Part shown: one piece after another, positions 16,102 to 24,285 of the stretch
Layout: each line of letters starts with the position of its first letter
How positions within the stretch are numbered: the first letter of the stretch is position 1
Origin: Micrococcales bacterium
Lineage (GTDB): Bacteria; Actinomycetota; Actinomycetes; Actinomycetales; Microbacteriaceae
Direction: 5' to 3'
NCBI GenBank assembly: GCA_024641015.1
Contig: JAHEDU010000035.1
Coordinates: 1 to 37,143 of the forward strand
Length of the DNA stretch: 37,143 nt
Translations under genes and position numbers: made by a program
Notes under the pieces: model-generated
Told to the model about the DNA's origin: nothing
Seen by the model: the letters and a program-made list of their open reading frames with translations, nothing else
The model's database searches: none

Positions 16102-17532
16102 ATGACCTTCCAGCCGTTCTCCGCACTCGATCGTGTGGCGACGGCAAACCCAAATGGCCTGTTTTACGCGGATTCCGCGCAGTCGCTGACATTTGCAGAG
16201 GCGCGAGGGTTGGCCGTGCAGTTTGCCGGGCAATTGCGGTTGATGGGGGTCAATCGCGGCGACACCATCGCAATCGATCTGCCAACCGGGATGCAGGTGC
16301 TTTTCGCGTTCGCCGCGCTGCACCTAGCGGCGACAAGTGCCACGGTGACGGCGACGAATTCACCCGACGACGTGACGTGGGATTGGTGGCTGACCAGCGA
16401 CGGTGGGCGACCTGGTCCCGCGCGAAACGTCCTCACGGTCAACAACGAATTCCTGATTCGGGCCGCGGGGTTGGGCACTACTCTCGAGCCGACCGAATAC
16501 TCAGCCACCGACACCTGCCGAATTGCGTTGACGAGCGGCACGACGGGCAAGCCGAAAGCAATCGCACTGACCCCGGCGATGGTGGAATATCGAGCCGCCG
16601 AAGCCGCCAAGTTGTTCGTCGACGGCGGCCCGTTCCTCTGCACATTGGGACTGGCCACGACGAGCGGCTTCCACACGCTTCTTGCCAGTGTTCAGGCGGG
16701 CATCCCCTACCTCGCACCGGCAAACGGACCAGTCAATCGAGACATGATTCGCCGCCACGGCGTGACCGCCATCAAGTCGTCACCACAACAGATTGCCGAC
16801 ATCGCGACCGTGAGCGCCGGCGCGCGACTTGATTCACTGCGGTCGGTCAATTCGGCGGGTGGGAAGCTGTCGCAGTCGTTGGTTGACGGTGTTCGTGCGA
16901 TTTCCGATGCGTCGGTGACGAACCTCTACGGATCAAGCGAGGCGGGTCGCGCCGCGGAATACGTAATCGGGCAGTCGGTAAACCCCGAGCTCGCCGGACA
17001 CGTTGTTCCCAGTTCCACGCTTGAGATCGTGGACGAGTCCGATTCCCCGGTGTCCCACGGGGCGACGGGCGTCATTCGCTATCGGGCGCCACACATGGCG
17101 ACCAGCTATCTCGGGGATGACACCGCCAGAGCGAATTCGTTCCGTGACGGGTGGTTCTATCCCGGTGACACCGGTCGGCTCGAAGCTGATGGGTCGCTTT
17201 ATCTAAGCGGAAGGACGACCGACACTCTCAATGCGGGTGGTGTCAAGATTGACCCGCTCGAATTTGAGGAGTTCGCTGTAACGATCCCCGGTGTCACTGA
17301 AGCGTTGGGGTTCACCCATGTGAACGACCTCGGTGTTGCGCAGTTCGTGCTCGCCGTTGCCGGTACTGGCATTGAAATCGCGGGAGTCGCTGCCGAACTC
17401 GAGAAACGCTTCGGGCGCGCGAGGCCGGCGAGCATCTTCGCGGTTCCCGCCATCCCCCGCACGGACACGGGCAAGGCGTCACGCCGTTTGACGGCGGAGT
17501 TGTTCGCCGATGCGGTGAACCGCGCTAGTTAG
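16102..17532 (+). CDS. AMP-forming acyl/aryl-CoA synthetase or ligase (ANL superfamily)
   Basis: 476 residues, adenylating enzyme. Core motifs: LTSGTTGKPKAIAL (A3, P-loop), NLYGSSEAGRAAEY (A5), FYPGDTGRLEADGSLYLSGRTTDTLNAGGVKI (A7-A8) and IPRTDTGKASRR (A10, with catalytic Lys). All parts needed for adenylate formation are present. It is a little short because the N-terminal domain is trimmed. The start is ATG at 16102 (TFQPFSALDR), 6 nt after AATAAT; an upstream in-frame ATG at 16039 lies in the promoter region. No carrier protein or thioesterase is nearby. The stop overlaps that of the convergent hydrolase-dehydrogenase fusion. Substrate unknown; neighbouring catabolic enzymes suggest a carboxylic acid for CoA activation. 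Confidence 0.8.
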   Translation: MTFQPFSALDRVATANPNGLFYADSAQSLTFAEARGLAVQFAGQLRLMGVNRGDTIAIDLPTGMQVLFAFAALHLAATSATVTATNSPDDVTWDWWLTSDGGRPGPARNVLTVNNEFLIRAAGLGTTLEPTEYSATDTCRIALTSGTTGKPKAIALTPAMVEYRAAEAAKLFVDGGPFLCTLGLATTSGFHTLLASVQAGIPYLAPANGPVNRDMIRRHGVTAIKSSPQQIADIATVSAGARLDSLRSVNSAGGKLSQSLVDGVRAISDASVTNLYGSSEAGRAAEYVIGQSVNPELAGHVVPSSTLEIVDESDSPVSHGATGVIRYRAPHMATSYLGDDTARANSFRDGWFYPGDTGRLEADGSLYLSGRTTDTLNAGGVKIDPLEFEEFAVTIPGVTEALGFTHVNDLGVAQFVLAVAGTGIEIAGVAAELEKRFGRARPASIFAVPAIPRTDTGKASRRLTAELFADAVNRAS

Positions 17533-19375
17533 TTAGGTCGTAGATCGTCCGCGGACGCGTGTAAAACTGCATGTCCCAGACGCCGTGCTCCGCCGGACCG
17601 ATTCCCGAGTGCCCCCAGCCGCCGAAAGGTGCATCCGCGTGAACGGGCACGGGTCGACCGCCGATCTGAACGATTCCCACCGCTGAGTGCCGGGCGACGT
17701 ACTCGGCCGTCGCGGGGTCACTGCTGCACACACCGACGAGAAGTCCCTGTTCGACGCCATTGGCGAGTTCGACCGCGTGGTCGAGAGATGTCGATGTCTG
17801 GATTACCGCGACGGGGCCGAACAGTTCCCGCTGAACGATGGCATCGCGGGGTGAGGCCACGACAACCACTGTCGGCTCAACGACATGCTTCTTTCGCTGG
17901 GCTTTACCGCCCGCGATAATGTGCCCGCCTTCGGCAACCGCAACCTCAAGCGCTGCGGAAACCCGGTCAACCGCGGCTTCGGTGATCAGCGAACCGACGA
18001 GCGGGTCCTTGGCAAACTTTGCGGTCTCTGCGATGGCTCGAGTGGTGAAGTCGTCGACGATGCTGTCGTCGACAATCCACCGACGAATCGCCGTGCAGCG
18101 CTGACCGCTGTACACGAAAGCGTTCTGGACAAGTTCGGGGACGACAACGTCAATATCGGCGTCCGAGGCGACGATCGCCGCATTGTTTCCACCGAGTTCG
18201 GCCTGCAGCGACTTGCCTGTCGCTGCACAACCGCGAGCAACGAATTGCCCAGCTTCGATGGATCCGGTGATGGCGACGGCATCGACGTCGTCACGCCACG
18301 CGAGGCTACGCCCGACGTTCACATCGGCATTCGCCAGGACGAGTCCGACGATTCCCGCTGCACGGGCTTCACGGACGAGTTGCGCACCGATTCCGCCGTC
18401 CAACGGTGACGGCTTGAACACGATTGTGTTACCGCCGAGGAAAGCTGCCGCGATTTTTCCTGCGGGGATAGCTAGCGGGTTGTTCCACGGCATGATCAAT
18501 CCGACGACACCGACGGGTTCGTTTCGAACAGTCACGCCACGGGCAATCTCGAATTCGGTGACAAAACCGTTGTTCGGTAGTTCCGCAGCCGATCGAATGT
18601 GACTGATCGCGCGCGTCACTTCGTCTTCGGCGAGCGCGAGGGGCTTCCGAACGGCGACGGAGATGTCTTTCGCGAAACGTTTGCGGGAGGACTCGATTCG
18701 ATCCGCCCAGAGGTGCAGGATTTCAGAGCGTTCGGCGAGGGTCAACGGCACGTTCGCTGTCTCGAATTGGGCATCGGCGATGTCTTCACCAACCCCAAAC
18801 GAGTGTCGAAGTCCCTTGGTGACGAGTTGCGTGATGGTCTTCGCATCGACCAGCTCGGCGATTCGACCATCCAGCCACGACAGCGTGGCGGTTGCGTGTT
18901 CGGGGCTGTTGGACACGACCGCGTCAGAGACAACGATGACCCTGAATCCGCGTGAATACGCGTCGACCGCGGTTTCGCGAACGCAGGCGTGCGTGTACGC
19001 CCCGACGATGACGAGGGTCGAGATCCCGTGCGTCCACAGGTTTGCTTCGAATTGCGGATTGTCGAATGCGCTGAAGTGGGACTTGGCGAAAACCGGCTCC
19101 CATTCTTCGTCGCGAAGTTCGTCGGGCACATCGGCGCCGCGGGTTCCCTCGACGCACAGCGGTGCGCCCTGGCGGTGAGGCATCGCGTTCGCACCGTCGG
19201 CCCGGACGATCGTTCGCAGGTGAATGACGTGCTCGGACGCATCGCGGAACGCGGCCACCACACTGGCCGCGGCAGTCGTGAAGACGTCTACCCCGGCGAC
19301 TCCGTCTGCCTCAAGGTAATCGTGCTGTGCATCAACCACGACGAGCGCGGGGAAGCCGAGAGACTTTTCAGCCAT
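17525..19375 (-). CDS. Fusion: isochorismatase-type cysteine hydrolase + aldehyde dehydrogenase
   Basis: 616 residues with two complete enzymes. Residues 1-185 are an isochorismatase-like hydrolase: Asp15 in VVVDAQHDYL, Lys98 in AKSHFSAF and Cys131 in THACVRET form the D-K-C triad of nicotinamidase/isochorismatase-type amidases. Residues about 205-616 are an NAD(P) aldehyde dehydrogenase: MPWNNP, KPSPLD, Glu393 in ELGGNN, Cys427 in YSGQRCTAI, ELFGPVAVI, PFGGWGHSGIG. The junction lacks a stop codon or frameshift. The start ATG at 19375 overlaps the end of the upstream dehydrogenase by 8 nt, so they are coupled. One plausible use is to release an amide or ester while oxidising the linked aldehyde; substrate unknown. 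I know of no characterised enzyme with this order of domains. Confidence 0.85.
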   Translation of the reverse strand: MAEKSLGFPALVVVDAQHDYLEADGVAGVDVFTTAAASVVAAFRDASEHVIHLRTIVRADGANAMPHRQGAPLCVEGTRGADVPDELRDEEWEPVFAKSHFSAFDNPQFEANLWTHGISTLVIVGAYTHACVRETAVDAYSRGFRVIVVSDAVVSNSPEHATATLSWLDGRIAELVDAKTITQLVTKGLRHSFGVGEDIADAQFETANVPLTLAERSEILHLWADRIESSRKRFAKDISVAVRKPLALAEDEVTRAISHIRSAAELPNNGFVTEFEIARGVTVRNEPVGVVGLIMPWNNPLAIPAGKIAAAFLGGNTIVFKPSPLDGGIGAQLVREARAAGIVGLVLANADVNVGRSLAWRDDVDAVAITGSIEAGQFVARGCAATGKSLQAELGGNNAAIVASDADIDVVVPELVQNAFVYSGQRCTAIRRWIVDDSIVDDFTTRAIAETAKFAKDPLVGSLITEAAVDRVSAALEVAVAEGGHIIAGGKAQRKKHVVEPTVVVVASPRDAIVQRELFGPVAVIQTSTSLDHAVELANGVEQGLLVGVCSSDPATAEYVARHSAVGIVQIGGRPVPVHADAPFGGWGHSGIGPAEHGVWDMQFYTRPRTIYDLTN

Positions 19376-20408
19376 TGGTCGCGCGGATTTCTTCGCACAC
19401 GCGCTCAGTAAAGCGCTTCGTTCCGACAACCATCGAATCTTCGTCGGCAATGTCGGGCGTGCGAACGTTGCGGCCCAGTTCGCGGCGAACGGCCGCGACG
19501 ATGATGTCGGATTCCGCGGCAAGCCCCAGACTTTCGCGCAACAGCCACGCCAACGACAGGAACTGGGCGACAGGATTGGCGACGTCCTTGCCCGCGAGAT
19601 CGTGCGCGGCGCCGTGGGCTGTTTGATAAACCGCTCGACCGTTCGCACCGAAATTGGCCGAGTACGCCATTCCGCGCGAGCCCAGCAGCACGGTCGCCGT
19701 GTCGCCCAAGACGTCACCGAACATGTTCGGCGTCGCAATGACGTCAAACCGTTTGGGGTCGGCGAGAACTTGGAAGCAGGCGTTGTCGATTTCGAGGAAG
19801 TCGAGTTCGATGGTCGACGGAACGAGACGCTCCGCAGTCTCGCGCCAGAGGCGGCTGATCGTCGGCACTCCCCCGGGCTTTGTCACAACGGTGAGTCGGC
19901 CGTCACGACTCGCGGCCGCATCGATGGCGGACGTCACGACCGCCTCAACCTGCGCGACCGTGTAAGTGGCGGAGTGCGTGGCCGAGTCGGCGTCGCGTGC
20001 GAAGTCGCCCTGGTACAGCCCGCCCGCGTTGTCGCGAACGATGAGGATGTCGGCTCCGGCGGTTCGACGGGAATCGACGATTGCCGCGTTGTTCAGTTCG
20101 GCCCAGGGCACGATCGGTGTGTGCTTAACCGAGAGCCCCAACTTGTCGCGCAACTCGTAAACAAACCGGCCACCCGCGGGGCCGTGCAATACAGGGGTGC
20201 CTGCGTCAAAGACGTCTTGGTACTTCCCCGCGGTGGAATCGCTAACCACAAGTCCGAACTCGTCGCGGTCGGTCAGTTCAGGAAGTCGCTGAACCTCGAT
20301 CGATGTGCCGGTTTTCTCGACCGTTGCCGCCAACACCTCGAGAGCGGCGGCGATGATCGATGGGCCGATACCTTCGCCGTCGACAACGGCAATGGTTGCG
20401 GTGGACAT
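19368..20408 (-). CDS. Atypical isocitrate/isopropylmalate dehydrogenase-family enzyme
   Basis: 346 residues of the beta-decarboxylating dehydrogenase family (LeuB/Icd/tartrate dehydrogenase). Visible: VVDGEGIGPSII at the N-terminus (family GDGIGPE), RDNAGGLYQGDF where LeuB has RELTGGIYFG and NAD-Icd has RENTEG-Y, NACFQVLADPKRFDVIATPNMFGDVLGD (Mg-binding Asp cluster), and HGAAHDLAGKDVANPVA in place of HGSAPDIAGKGIANP. The fold is intact but substrate-contact positions are unusual, so LeuB identity is not supported; tartrate- or homoisocitrate-like activity is possible. Start ATG lies 7 nt after TAATTT. It overlaps the fusion gene by 8 nt, forming a two-gene catabolic-looking operon. Confidence 0.78.
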   Translation of the reverse strand: MSTATIAVVDGEGIGPSIIAAALEVLAATVEKTGTSIEVQRLPELTDRDEFGLVVSDSTAGKYQDVFDAGTPVLHGPAGGRFVYELRDKLGLSVKHTPIVPWAELNNAAIVDSRRTAGADILIVRDNAGGLYQGDFARDADSATHSATYTVAQVEAVVTSAIDAAASRDGRLTVVTKPGGVPTISRLWRETAERLVPSTIELDFLEIDNACFQVLADPKRFDVIATPNMFGDVLGDTATVLLGSRGMAYSANFGANGRAVYQTAHGAAHDLAGKDVANPVAQFLSLAWLLRESLGLAAESDIIVAAVRRELGRNVRTPDIADEDSMVVGTKRFTERVCEEIRATNG

Positions 20409-20415
20409 GGTTACC

Positions 20416-20421
20416 AAATTA
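20416..20421 (-). promoter_or_regulatory. -10 box for leaderless dehydrogenase/fusion operon
   Basis: TAATTT on the minus strand, then GGTAACC (7 nt), then the ATG at 20408. No Shine-Dalgarno sequence. Confidence 0.5.
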
Positions 20422-20449
20422 CCCTGCGCGAACGCTGTCGCACGAGCCG

Positions 20450-21364
20450 CTAGACGCGCAGGTAACGCGAGATGGCGACGTACGCGCTGCTGGCGGCGAG
20501 TAGTGCACCGAGTCCGAGGAGGACGGGGAAGACTATCCACGAGTCAGAGAGCTGGATGAATGCCGTGGTGGGAAGCGACGACTGCAGGAATCCGTCAACG
20601 AAGAAGACGATGATTCCGGCGATGGCGCCGCAGGCGAGGAGCGACCCGACGGTTGCGGCGACGACGCCCTCGAGGATGAACGGCGTTTGGATGAACCAGT
20701 TCGAAGCGCCGACCAGTCGCATGATGGCCAGTTCACGGCGACGCGAGAACGCGGACAGTCGAATCGTGGTGGCGATGAGGAGAGCGGCTGCGACGAGCAT
20801 CAGCACCGCAACACCGACCGCGGTGAGGCTTGCCGCATTCAGCATCGAGAAAATGCCGTCCAGGTACGAACGTTGGTCAACGACGGATTCAACACCGGAC
20901 ATACCGCCGACCGCCTCGAAGATGATCGCGGATTGCGTCGGGTCCTTGAGATTCACCCAGAACGTCTGCGGCAGCAGGTCGGGGGTGACGAGGTCGACGA
21001 CCCCACTTCCCTTGAACTGTTCGGTGAAGTTCTTGTACGCCTCGTCGTGGTTCTCGAAGTAGTACTTGTCGATGTACGGCTTCAGAGTTCCCGACTTCAG
21101 TTGCGCTTCGACCGACGCGATCTGGTCAGGGCTTGCCTCTGCCTGGTCGCACTGGCCAAGTGTCGAATATTCGGTGCAGAGGTACACGGCGACCTGCGCC
21201 TTGTCGTACCAGAACGACTTCATCGATTGAACCTGCAACTGAAGCAGAACAGCCGAGCCAACGAACGTCAGTGAAACGAGCGTGACGAGGATGACCGAGA
21301 CCACCATCGACACGTTGCGGCGAAGGCCGTTCCAGGCTTCGATCAGGACAAAGTTGAAACTCAT
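20450..21364 (-). CDS. ftsX: Cell division protein FtsX
   Basis: 304-residue membrane component of FtsEX, which transmits ATP hydrolysis to activation of periplasmic peptidoglycan hydrolases at the septum. Topology: cytoplasmic N-terminus with [13 protein letters not shown]1 at about 20-42, a long extracellular loop (about 45-170) containing two Cys, then three C-terminal TMs with the ABC3 permease motif [14 protein letters not shown]. The ATG overlaps the ftsE stop by 4 nt. Usually followed by smpB in actinobacteria; here the next minus-strand gene is the dehydrogenase at 20408. Confidence 0.95.
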   Translation of the reverse strand: MSFNFVLIEAWNGLRRNVSMVVSVILVTLVSLTFVGSAVLLQLQVQSMKSFWYDKAQVAVYLCTEYSTLGQCDQAEASPDQIASVEAQLKSGTLKPYIDKYYFENHDEAYKNFTEQFKGSGVVDLVTPDLLPQTFWVNLKDPTQSAIIFEAVGGMSGVESVVDQRSYLDGIFSMLNAASLTAVGVAVLMLVAAALLIATTIRLSAFSRRRELAIMRLVGASNWFIQTPFILEGVVAATVGSLLACGAIAGIIVFFVDGFLQSSLPTTAFIQLSDSWIVFPVLLGLGALLAASSAYVAISRYLRV

Positions 21365-22215
21365 AGCGGGTCCTCGTCCTTCAAACGGTCGAGGTACGAC
21401 AGGTCAACGGCTTCGCTCGACGGGGACATCGGGTCGAAGTCCGGGATGGGGTCGAAGTCGAGCGGCTCGACGAGAATCGGCTGCGAGTCCGCACGGGTGG
21501 GCTCGAAGTCGTCAGCGATGATGGCGTGCGCTTTGGTCTGGTAACTGCCCGACGCCTCGTCGCGGATGATGCGGCCTTCGCTGAGTTCGATCACGCGCTT
21601 CTGCATTTGGTTGACGATCGCGGTGTCGTGCGTGGCCATCAGGACGGTCGTTCCCGCGGTGTTGATGTTGCGAAGAACGTCCATGATCCCGTTCGACGTC
21701 GCCGGGTCGAGGTTTCCCGTCGGCTCGTCGGCGAGCAAAATCGCGGGCTTGTTGACGACAGCACGGGCGATCGCGACGCGCTGCTGTTCTCCACCCGACA
21801 GTTCGTGGGGAAGTCGGTTTTCCTTGTTTCCCAGCCCGACGAGTCCAAGGACTTCGGGGACGGCGTCGTGAATGAAGGCTTCAGACTTGCCGAGAACACG
21901 AAGTGCGAAGGCGACGTTATCGAAGACGGTTTTCGTCGGAAGCAGGCGGAAGTCCTGGAAGACGACACCGAGGTTGCGGCGGTAGTGCGGCACCTTGCGG
22001 TTCGAGAGGCGGCCGAGGTCCTGACCAAGAACGTGGATCTGGCCCGAGCTGGCGCGCTCTTCACGAAGGATCAATCGAAGGAAAGATGACTTTCCCGAAC
22101 CCGAGGCACCGACGAGGAAGACAAACTCGCCCGGCTTGACTTCGAGGGTCGCGTCGTGAAGGGCCGGACGGTTGCCCGACCGATACACCTTGGAAACTCC
22201 GTCGAAGCGAATCAT
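21361..22215 (-). CDS. ftsE: Cell division ATP-binding protein FtsE, with acidic C-terminal extension
   Basis: 284-residue ABC ATPase partner of FtsX. Walker [10 protein letters not shown] (about residues 36-44), Q-loop VFQDFRLLP, signature [14 protein letters not shown], Walker [11 protein letters not shown]-loop ATHD. Typical FtsE is about 220-230 residues; here about 55 extra residues follow the ATPase core, acidic and proline-rich with an internal repeat ([10 protein letters not shown]) and a final [13 protein letters not shown]. Actinobacterial FtsE tails vary, so this may serve a partner contact. A TAGGCT box lies 9 nt before the ATG at 22215. Confidence 0.95.
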   Translation of the reverse strand: MIRFDGVSKVYRSGNRPALHDATLEVKPGEFVFLVGASGSGKSSFLRLILREERASSGQIHVLGQDLGRLSNRKVPHYRRNLGVVFQDFRLLPTKTVFDNVAFALRVLGKSEAFIHDAVPEVLGLVGLGNKENRLPHELSGGEQQRVAIARAVVNKPAILLADEPTGNLDPATSNGIMDVLRNINTAGTTVLMATHDTAIVNQMQKRVIELSEGRIIRDEASGSYQTKAHAIIADDFEPTRADSQPILVEPLDFDPIPDFDPMSPSSEAVDLSYLDRLKDEDPL

Positions 22216-22224
22216 CGTGGTTGT

Positions 22225-22230
22225 AGCCTA
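22225..22230 (-). promoter_or_regulatory. Possible -10 box for ftsEX
   Basis: TAGGCT on the minus strand, 9 nt before the ftsE ATG. Identical hexamer to the box before the lipoprotein gene, but the spacing is longer than the 6-8 nt of the others. Confidence 0.35.
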
Positions 22231-22271
22231 AACGCGCGGTTTCGCCCGATGGGGGAACGACACCCGCCGTC

Positions 22272-23375
22272 TTAGTGGGCGTGCTTGCGCCAGCGGATTC
22301 CCGCGGCGATGAACCCGTCAAGGTCGCCGTCGAACACGGCGCTGGGGTTGTTCACTTCGTAATCGGTGCGAAGGTCCTTCACCATTTGATACGGGGCGAG
22401 CACGTACGAGCGCATCTGGTCTCCCCACGACGCCGTGATGACTCCCGCGAGTTCCTTCTTCTTTTTCGCTTCCTCTTCGCGTTGCAACAACAGCAGTCGG
22501 CTCGCAAGGACGCGCATCGCGGCGGCGCGGTTTTGAATCTGACTCTTCTCGTTCTGGCAGGACACGACAATCCCCGTCGGCAGGTGCGTGATGCGAACGG
22601 CGGAGTCGGTGGTGTTGACGGACTGCCCACCGGGACCAGACGAGCGGAACACATCGACGCGAATGTCGTTGTCGGGGATTTCGATCGCTTCGGCTTCGGC
22701 AAGCAGCGGCACAACCTCGACGGCGGCGAACGACGTCTGGCGCTTCCCCGCCGAGTTGAAAGGGCTCATGCGAACGAGTCGGTGCGTGCCCGCCTCGACC
22801 GACAGCACACCGAAGGCGAAGGGCGCGTCAATCTCGATGATCGCGGACTTGATTCCCGCTTCTTCCGCGTACGACACGTCGAGGACCTGGACGGGGTGCT
22901 TGTGCTGTTCCGCCCAGCGCACGTACATGCGCAACAGCATGTCGGCGAAGTCGGCCGCATCGACACCACCAGCGCCGGCGCGGATGGTGATGATCGCGGG
23001 GAACGAGTCGTATTCGCCGTCCAGTAGCGTCTGGACTTCCATCTCGCCGATGAGCTTTTCCAGCTCGGCGAGTTCGACCAGAACTTCACGGGCGGAATCG
23101 TCGTCGTCGGCTTCTTTCGCCATGTCAAGAAGAACGTCGAGATCGTCGAGGCGCTGCTGAACGTCGCGGATTCTCGTGCGTTGTGTCTGGGCGTGCGAGA
23201 GCGCACTCGTCACTTTTTGCGCGGCCGCCGGGTCGTCCCACAGGTCGGTTGCGCCGGCCTTGTCGGACAGATCGGCAATGGTCGCCTCGAGCTTTGGCAG
23301 GTCGACGACACTCACGATGTCGGCGAAGGAACCGCGAATTGCGGTGATGCGGTCCGACACGTCGAGAGAAATCAT
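22272..23375 (-). CDS. prfB: Peptide chain release factor 2
   Basis: 367-residue class I release factor terminating at UGA and UAA. The GGQ motif is in SSGPGGQSVNTTDSAV (peptidyl-tRNA hydrolysis), and the stop-codon anticodon-like motif SPF is in RMSPFNSAGKRQTSF. Length is normal. The reading frame is continuous from the ATG at 23375; there is no in-frame UGA programmed-frameshift site of the enterobacterial type. A TAGTCT box lies 9 nt upstream. It lies 25 nt after the TadG-like gene and 56 nt before ftsE, all on the minus strand. Confidence 0.97.
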   Translation of the reverse strand: MISLDVSDRITAIRGSFADIVSVVDLPKLEATIADLSDKAGATDLWDDPAAAQKVTSALSHAQTQRTRIRDVQQRLDDLDVLLDMAKEADDDDSAREVLVELAELEKLIGEMEVQTLLDGEYDSFPAIITIRAGAGGVDAADFADMLLRMYVRWAEQHKHPVQVLDVSYAEEAGIKSAIIEIDAPFAFGVLSVEAGTHRLVRMSPFNSAGKRQTSFAAVEVVPLLAEAEAIEIPDNDIRVDVFRSSGPGGQSVNTTDSAVRITHLPTGIVVSCQNEKSQIQNRAAAMRVLASRLLLLQREEEAKKKKELAGVITASWGDQMRSYVLAPYQMVKDLRTDYEVNNPSAVFDGDLDGFIAAGIRWRKHAH

Positions 23376-23400
23376 GAGACACCCAGACTATCGAACACGG

Positions 23401-23814
23401 TTACCCGAACGCCGTGCGCGCGCGGGCGGTTGCCGTCAGCCGGATGCGGAAGGGCAGGAATTCGCTGTCGAGAGGCGCCCGCCAAGTTTGGGTGACGGTG
23501 ACGAGGGCGGTTCGACCGTCGGGAGTGTTCGCGGTACGGACTCGGATCCCTTGGACTTCCGAGTCGCGGACGAACCTGCGCGCGAGGCGAGAAACCGTTC
23601 CGTTGGTCAACGTGACGACGAGCTGCCCGTCGACTAGTGCTCCCGACGACGGCGTCACGGACTGCGCAGCTGCGAGCGCGGCTCCGTCGGCGACCGACTG
23701 TAATTGCGTCCGGGCGATGGCGAGGTCCGTCGAATCGATCACGCCAATAGAAAACATGCCGCACAGCGCGAGCAGCCCCGCGACGAGGGGCAGCACGGAA
23801 CCGCGGTCGGTCAC
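23401..23814 (-). CDS. TadG-like pilus-assembly/secreted pseudopilin-type protein
   Basis: 137 residues. The N-terminus TDRGSVLPLVAGLLALCGMF is a short basic segment with GSVLPLVAG followed by a hydrophobic helix, then DLAIARTQLQSVADGAALAAAQS, the pattern of the putative Flp-pilus-assembly TadE/G-like domain. The remainder is a small beta-rich extracytoplasmic domain. The GTG start at 23814 overlaps the stop of the upstream TadE-like gene by 4 nt (GTGA), which decides the start. Likely membrane-anchored minor component of a Tad pilus system whose other genes are at 33.3-37.1 kb. Confidence 0.75.
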   Translation of the reverse strand: MTDRGSVLPLVAGLLALCGMFSIGVIDSTDLAIARTQLQSVADGAALAAAQSVTPSSGALVDGQLVVTLTNGTVSRLARRFVRDSEVQGIRVRTANTPDGRTALVTVTQTWRAPLDSEFLPFRIRLTATARARTAFG

Positions 23815-24236
23815 GGCAACACCGGTAGCGGGGCTCGGTGTGTGGCGGTGGCTGTCACAGGGATACGGGTGACGAGATCCAGGCCCGGAAGTGCGGGGAC
23901 CATCGCGAGCGGAATCGTGACCGACGTTGTCAGCCGAATGAGCGAGCCCTGTTCCCGGCACTGGACGGGCACGCACGTCACCTCGAACCGTGGCGATTGC
24001 CGAATCCCGAAATCCGCGAGGGTGAGCCGGGCGATTCGTCGAACCGCGCGATTCCCCGCGGCGGCTGTCGGCGCGAGTGCGACGGCACGGACCCCTTGTC
24101 GCGCGATCTCAGTGACGGCGAACTGCGCCCGCTGAATCGTCGAGATGGACACCGTCACCGCGAGGATCGGGATGAGAACGCCCAACGCGATGACGGTGAA
24201 CTCAAGGCTCGCCGAGCCGCGTTCAGGTGACGTCAC
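23811..24236 (-). CDS. TadE-like pilus-assembly protein
   Basis: 141 residues with the TadE signature ERGSASLEFTVIALGVLIPILAV near the N-terminus (Glu12 after the short leader, then a hydrophobic helix), and QFAVTEIARQGVRAVAL after it. The soluble part has two Cys (CVPVQC). GTG start. It overlaps the TadG-like gene by 4 nt. It lies just downstream of the aldehyde dehydrogenase gene on the same strand, separated by 49 nt with a small hairpin. TadE proteins are minor pseudopilins of Tad/Flp pili. Confidence 0.78.
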   Translation of the reverse strand: MTSPERGSASLEFTVIALGVLIPILAVTVSISTIQRAQFAVTEIARQGVRAVALAPTAAAGNRAVRRIARLTLADFGIRQSPRFEVTCVPVQCREQGSLIRLTTSVTIPLAMVPALPGLDLVTRIPVTATATHRAPLPVLP

Positions 24237-24255
24237 CTGTCGAGCGTCCCCGAAT

Positions 24256-24269
24256 CCGTCGCCCGACGG
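24256..24269 (-). terminator. Small hairpin between aldehyde dehydrogenase and TadE-like gene
   Basis: CCGTCG-CC-CGACGG, a perfect 6-bp stem. No T-run follows. It may weakly terminate the aldehyde dehydrogenase transcript. Confidence 0.25.
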
Positions 24270-24285
24270 CGAGAACTATCCCCAG

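Noticed and set aside
19376-19747. N-terminal extension of the hydrolase-ALDH fusion
   Set aside because: That part overlaps the dehydrogenase coding frame and has no homology; the hydrolase fold starts at the ATG at 19375.
19368-20408. Assignment as leuB
   Set aside because: Key substrate-region motifs deviate from LeuB and no leucine genes are adjacent, so a neutral family call was used.
22272-23375. Programmed frameshift in prfB
   Set aside because: The reading frame is continuous from the ATG, with no in-frame early TGA.
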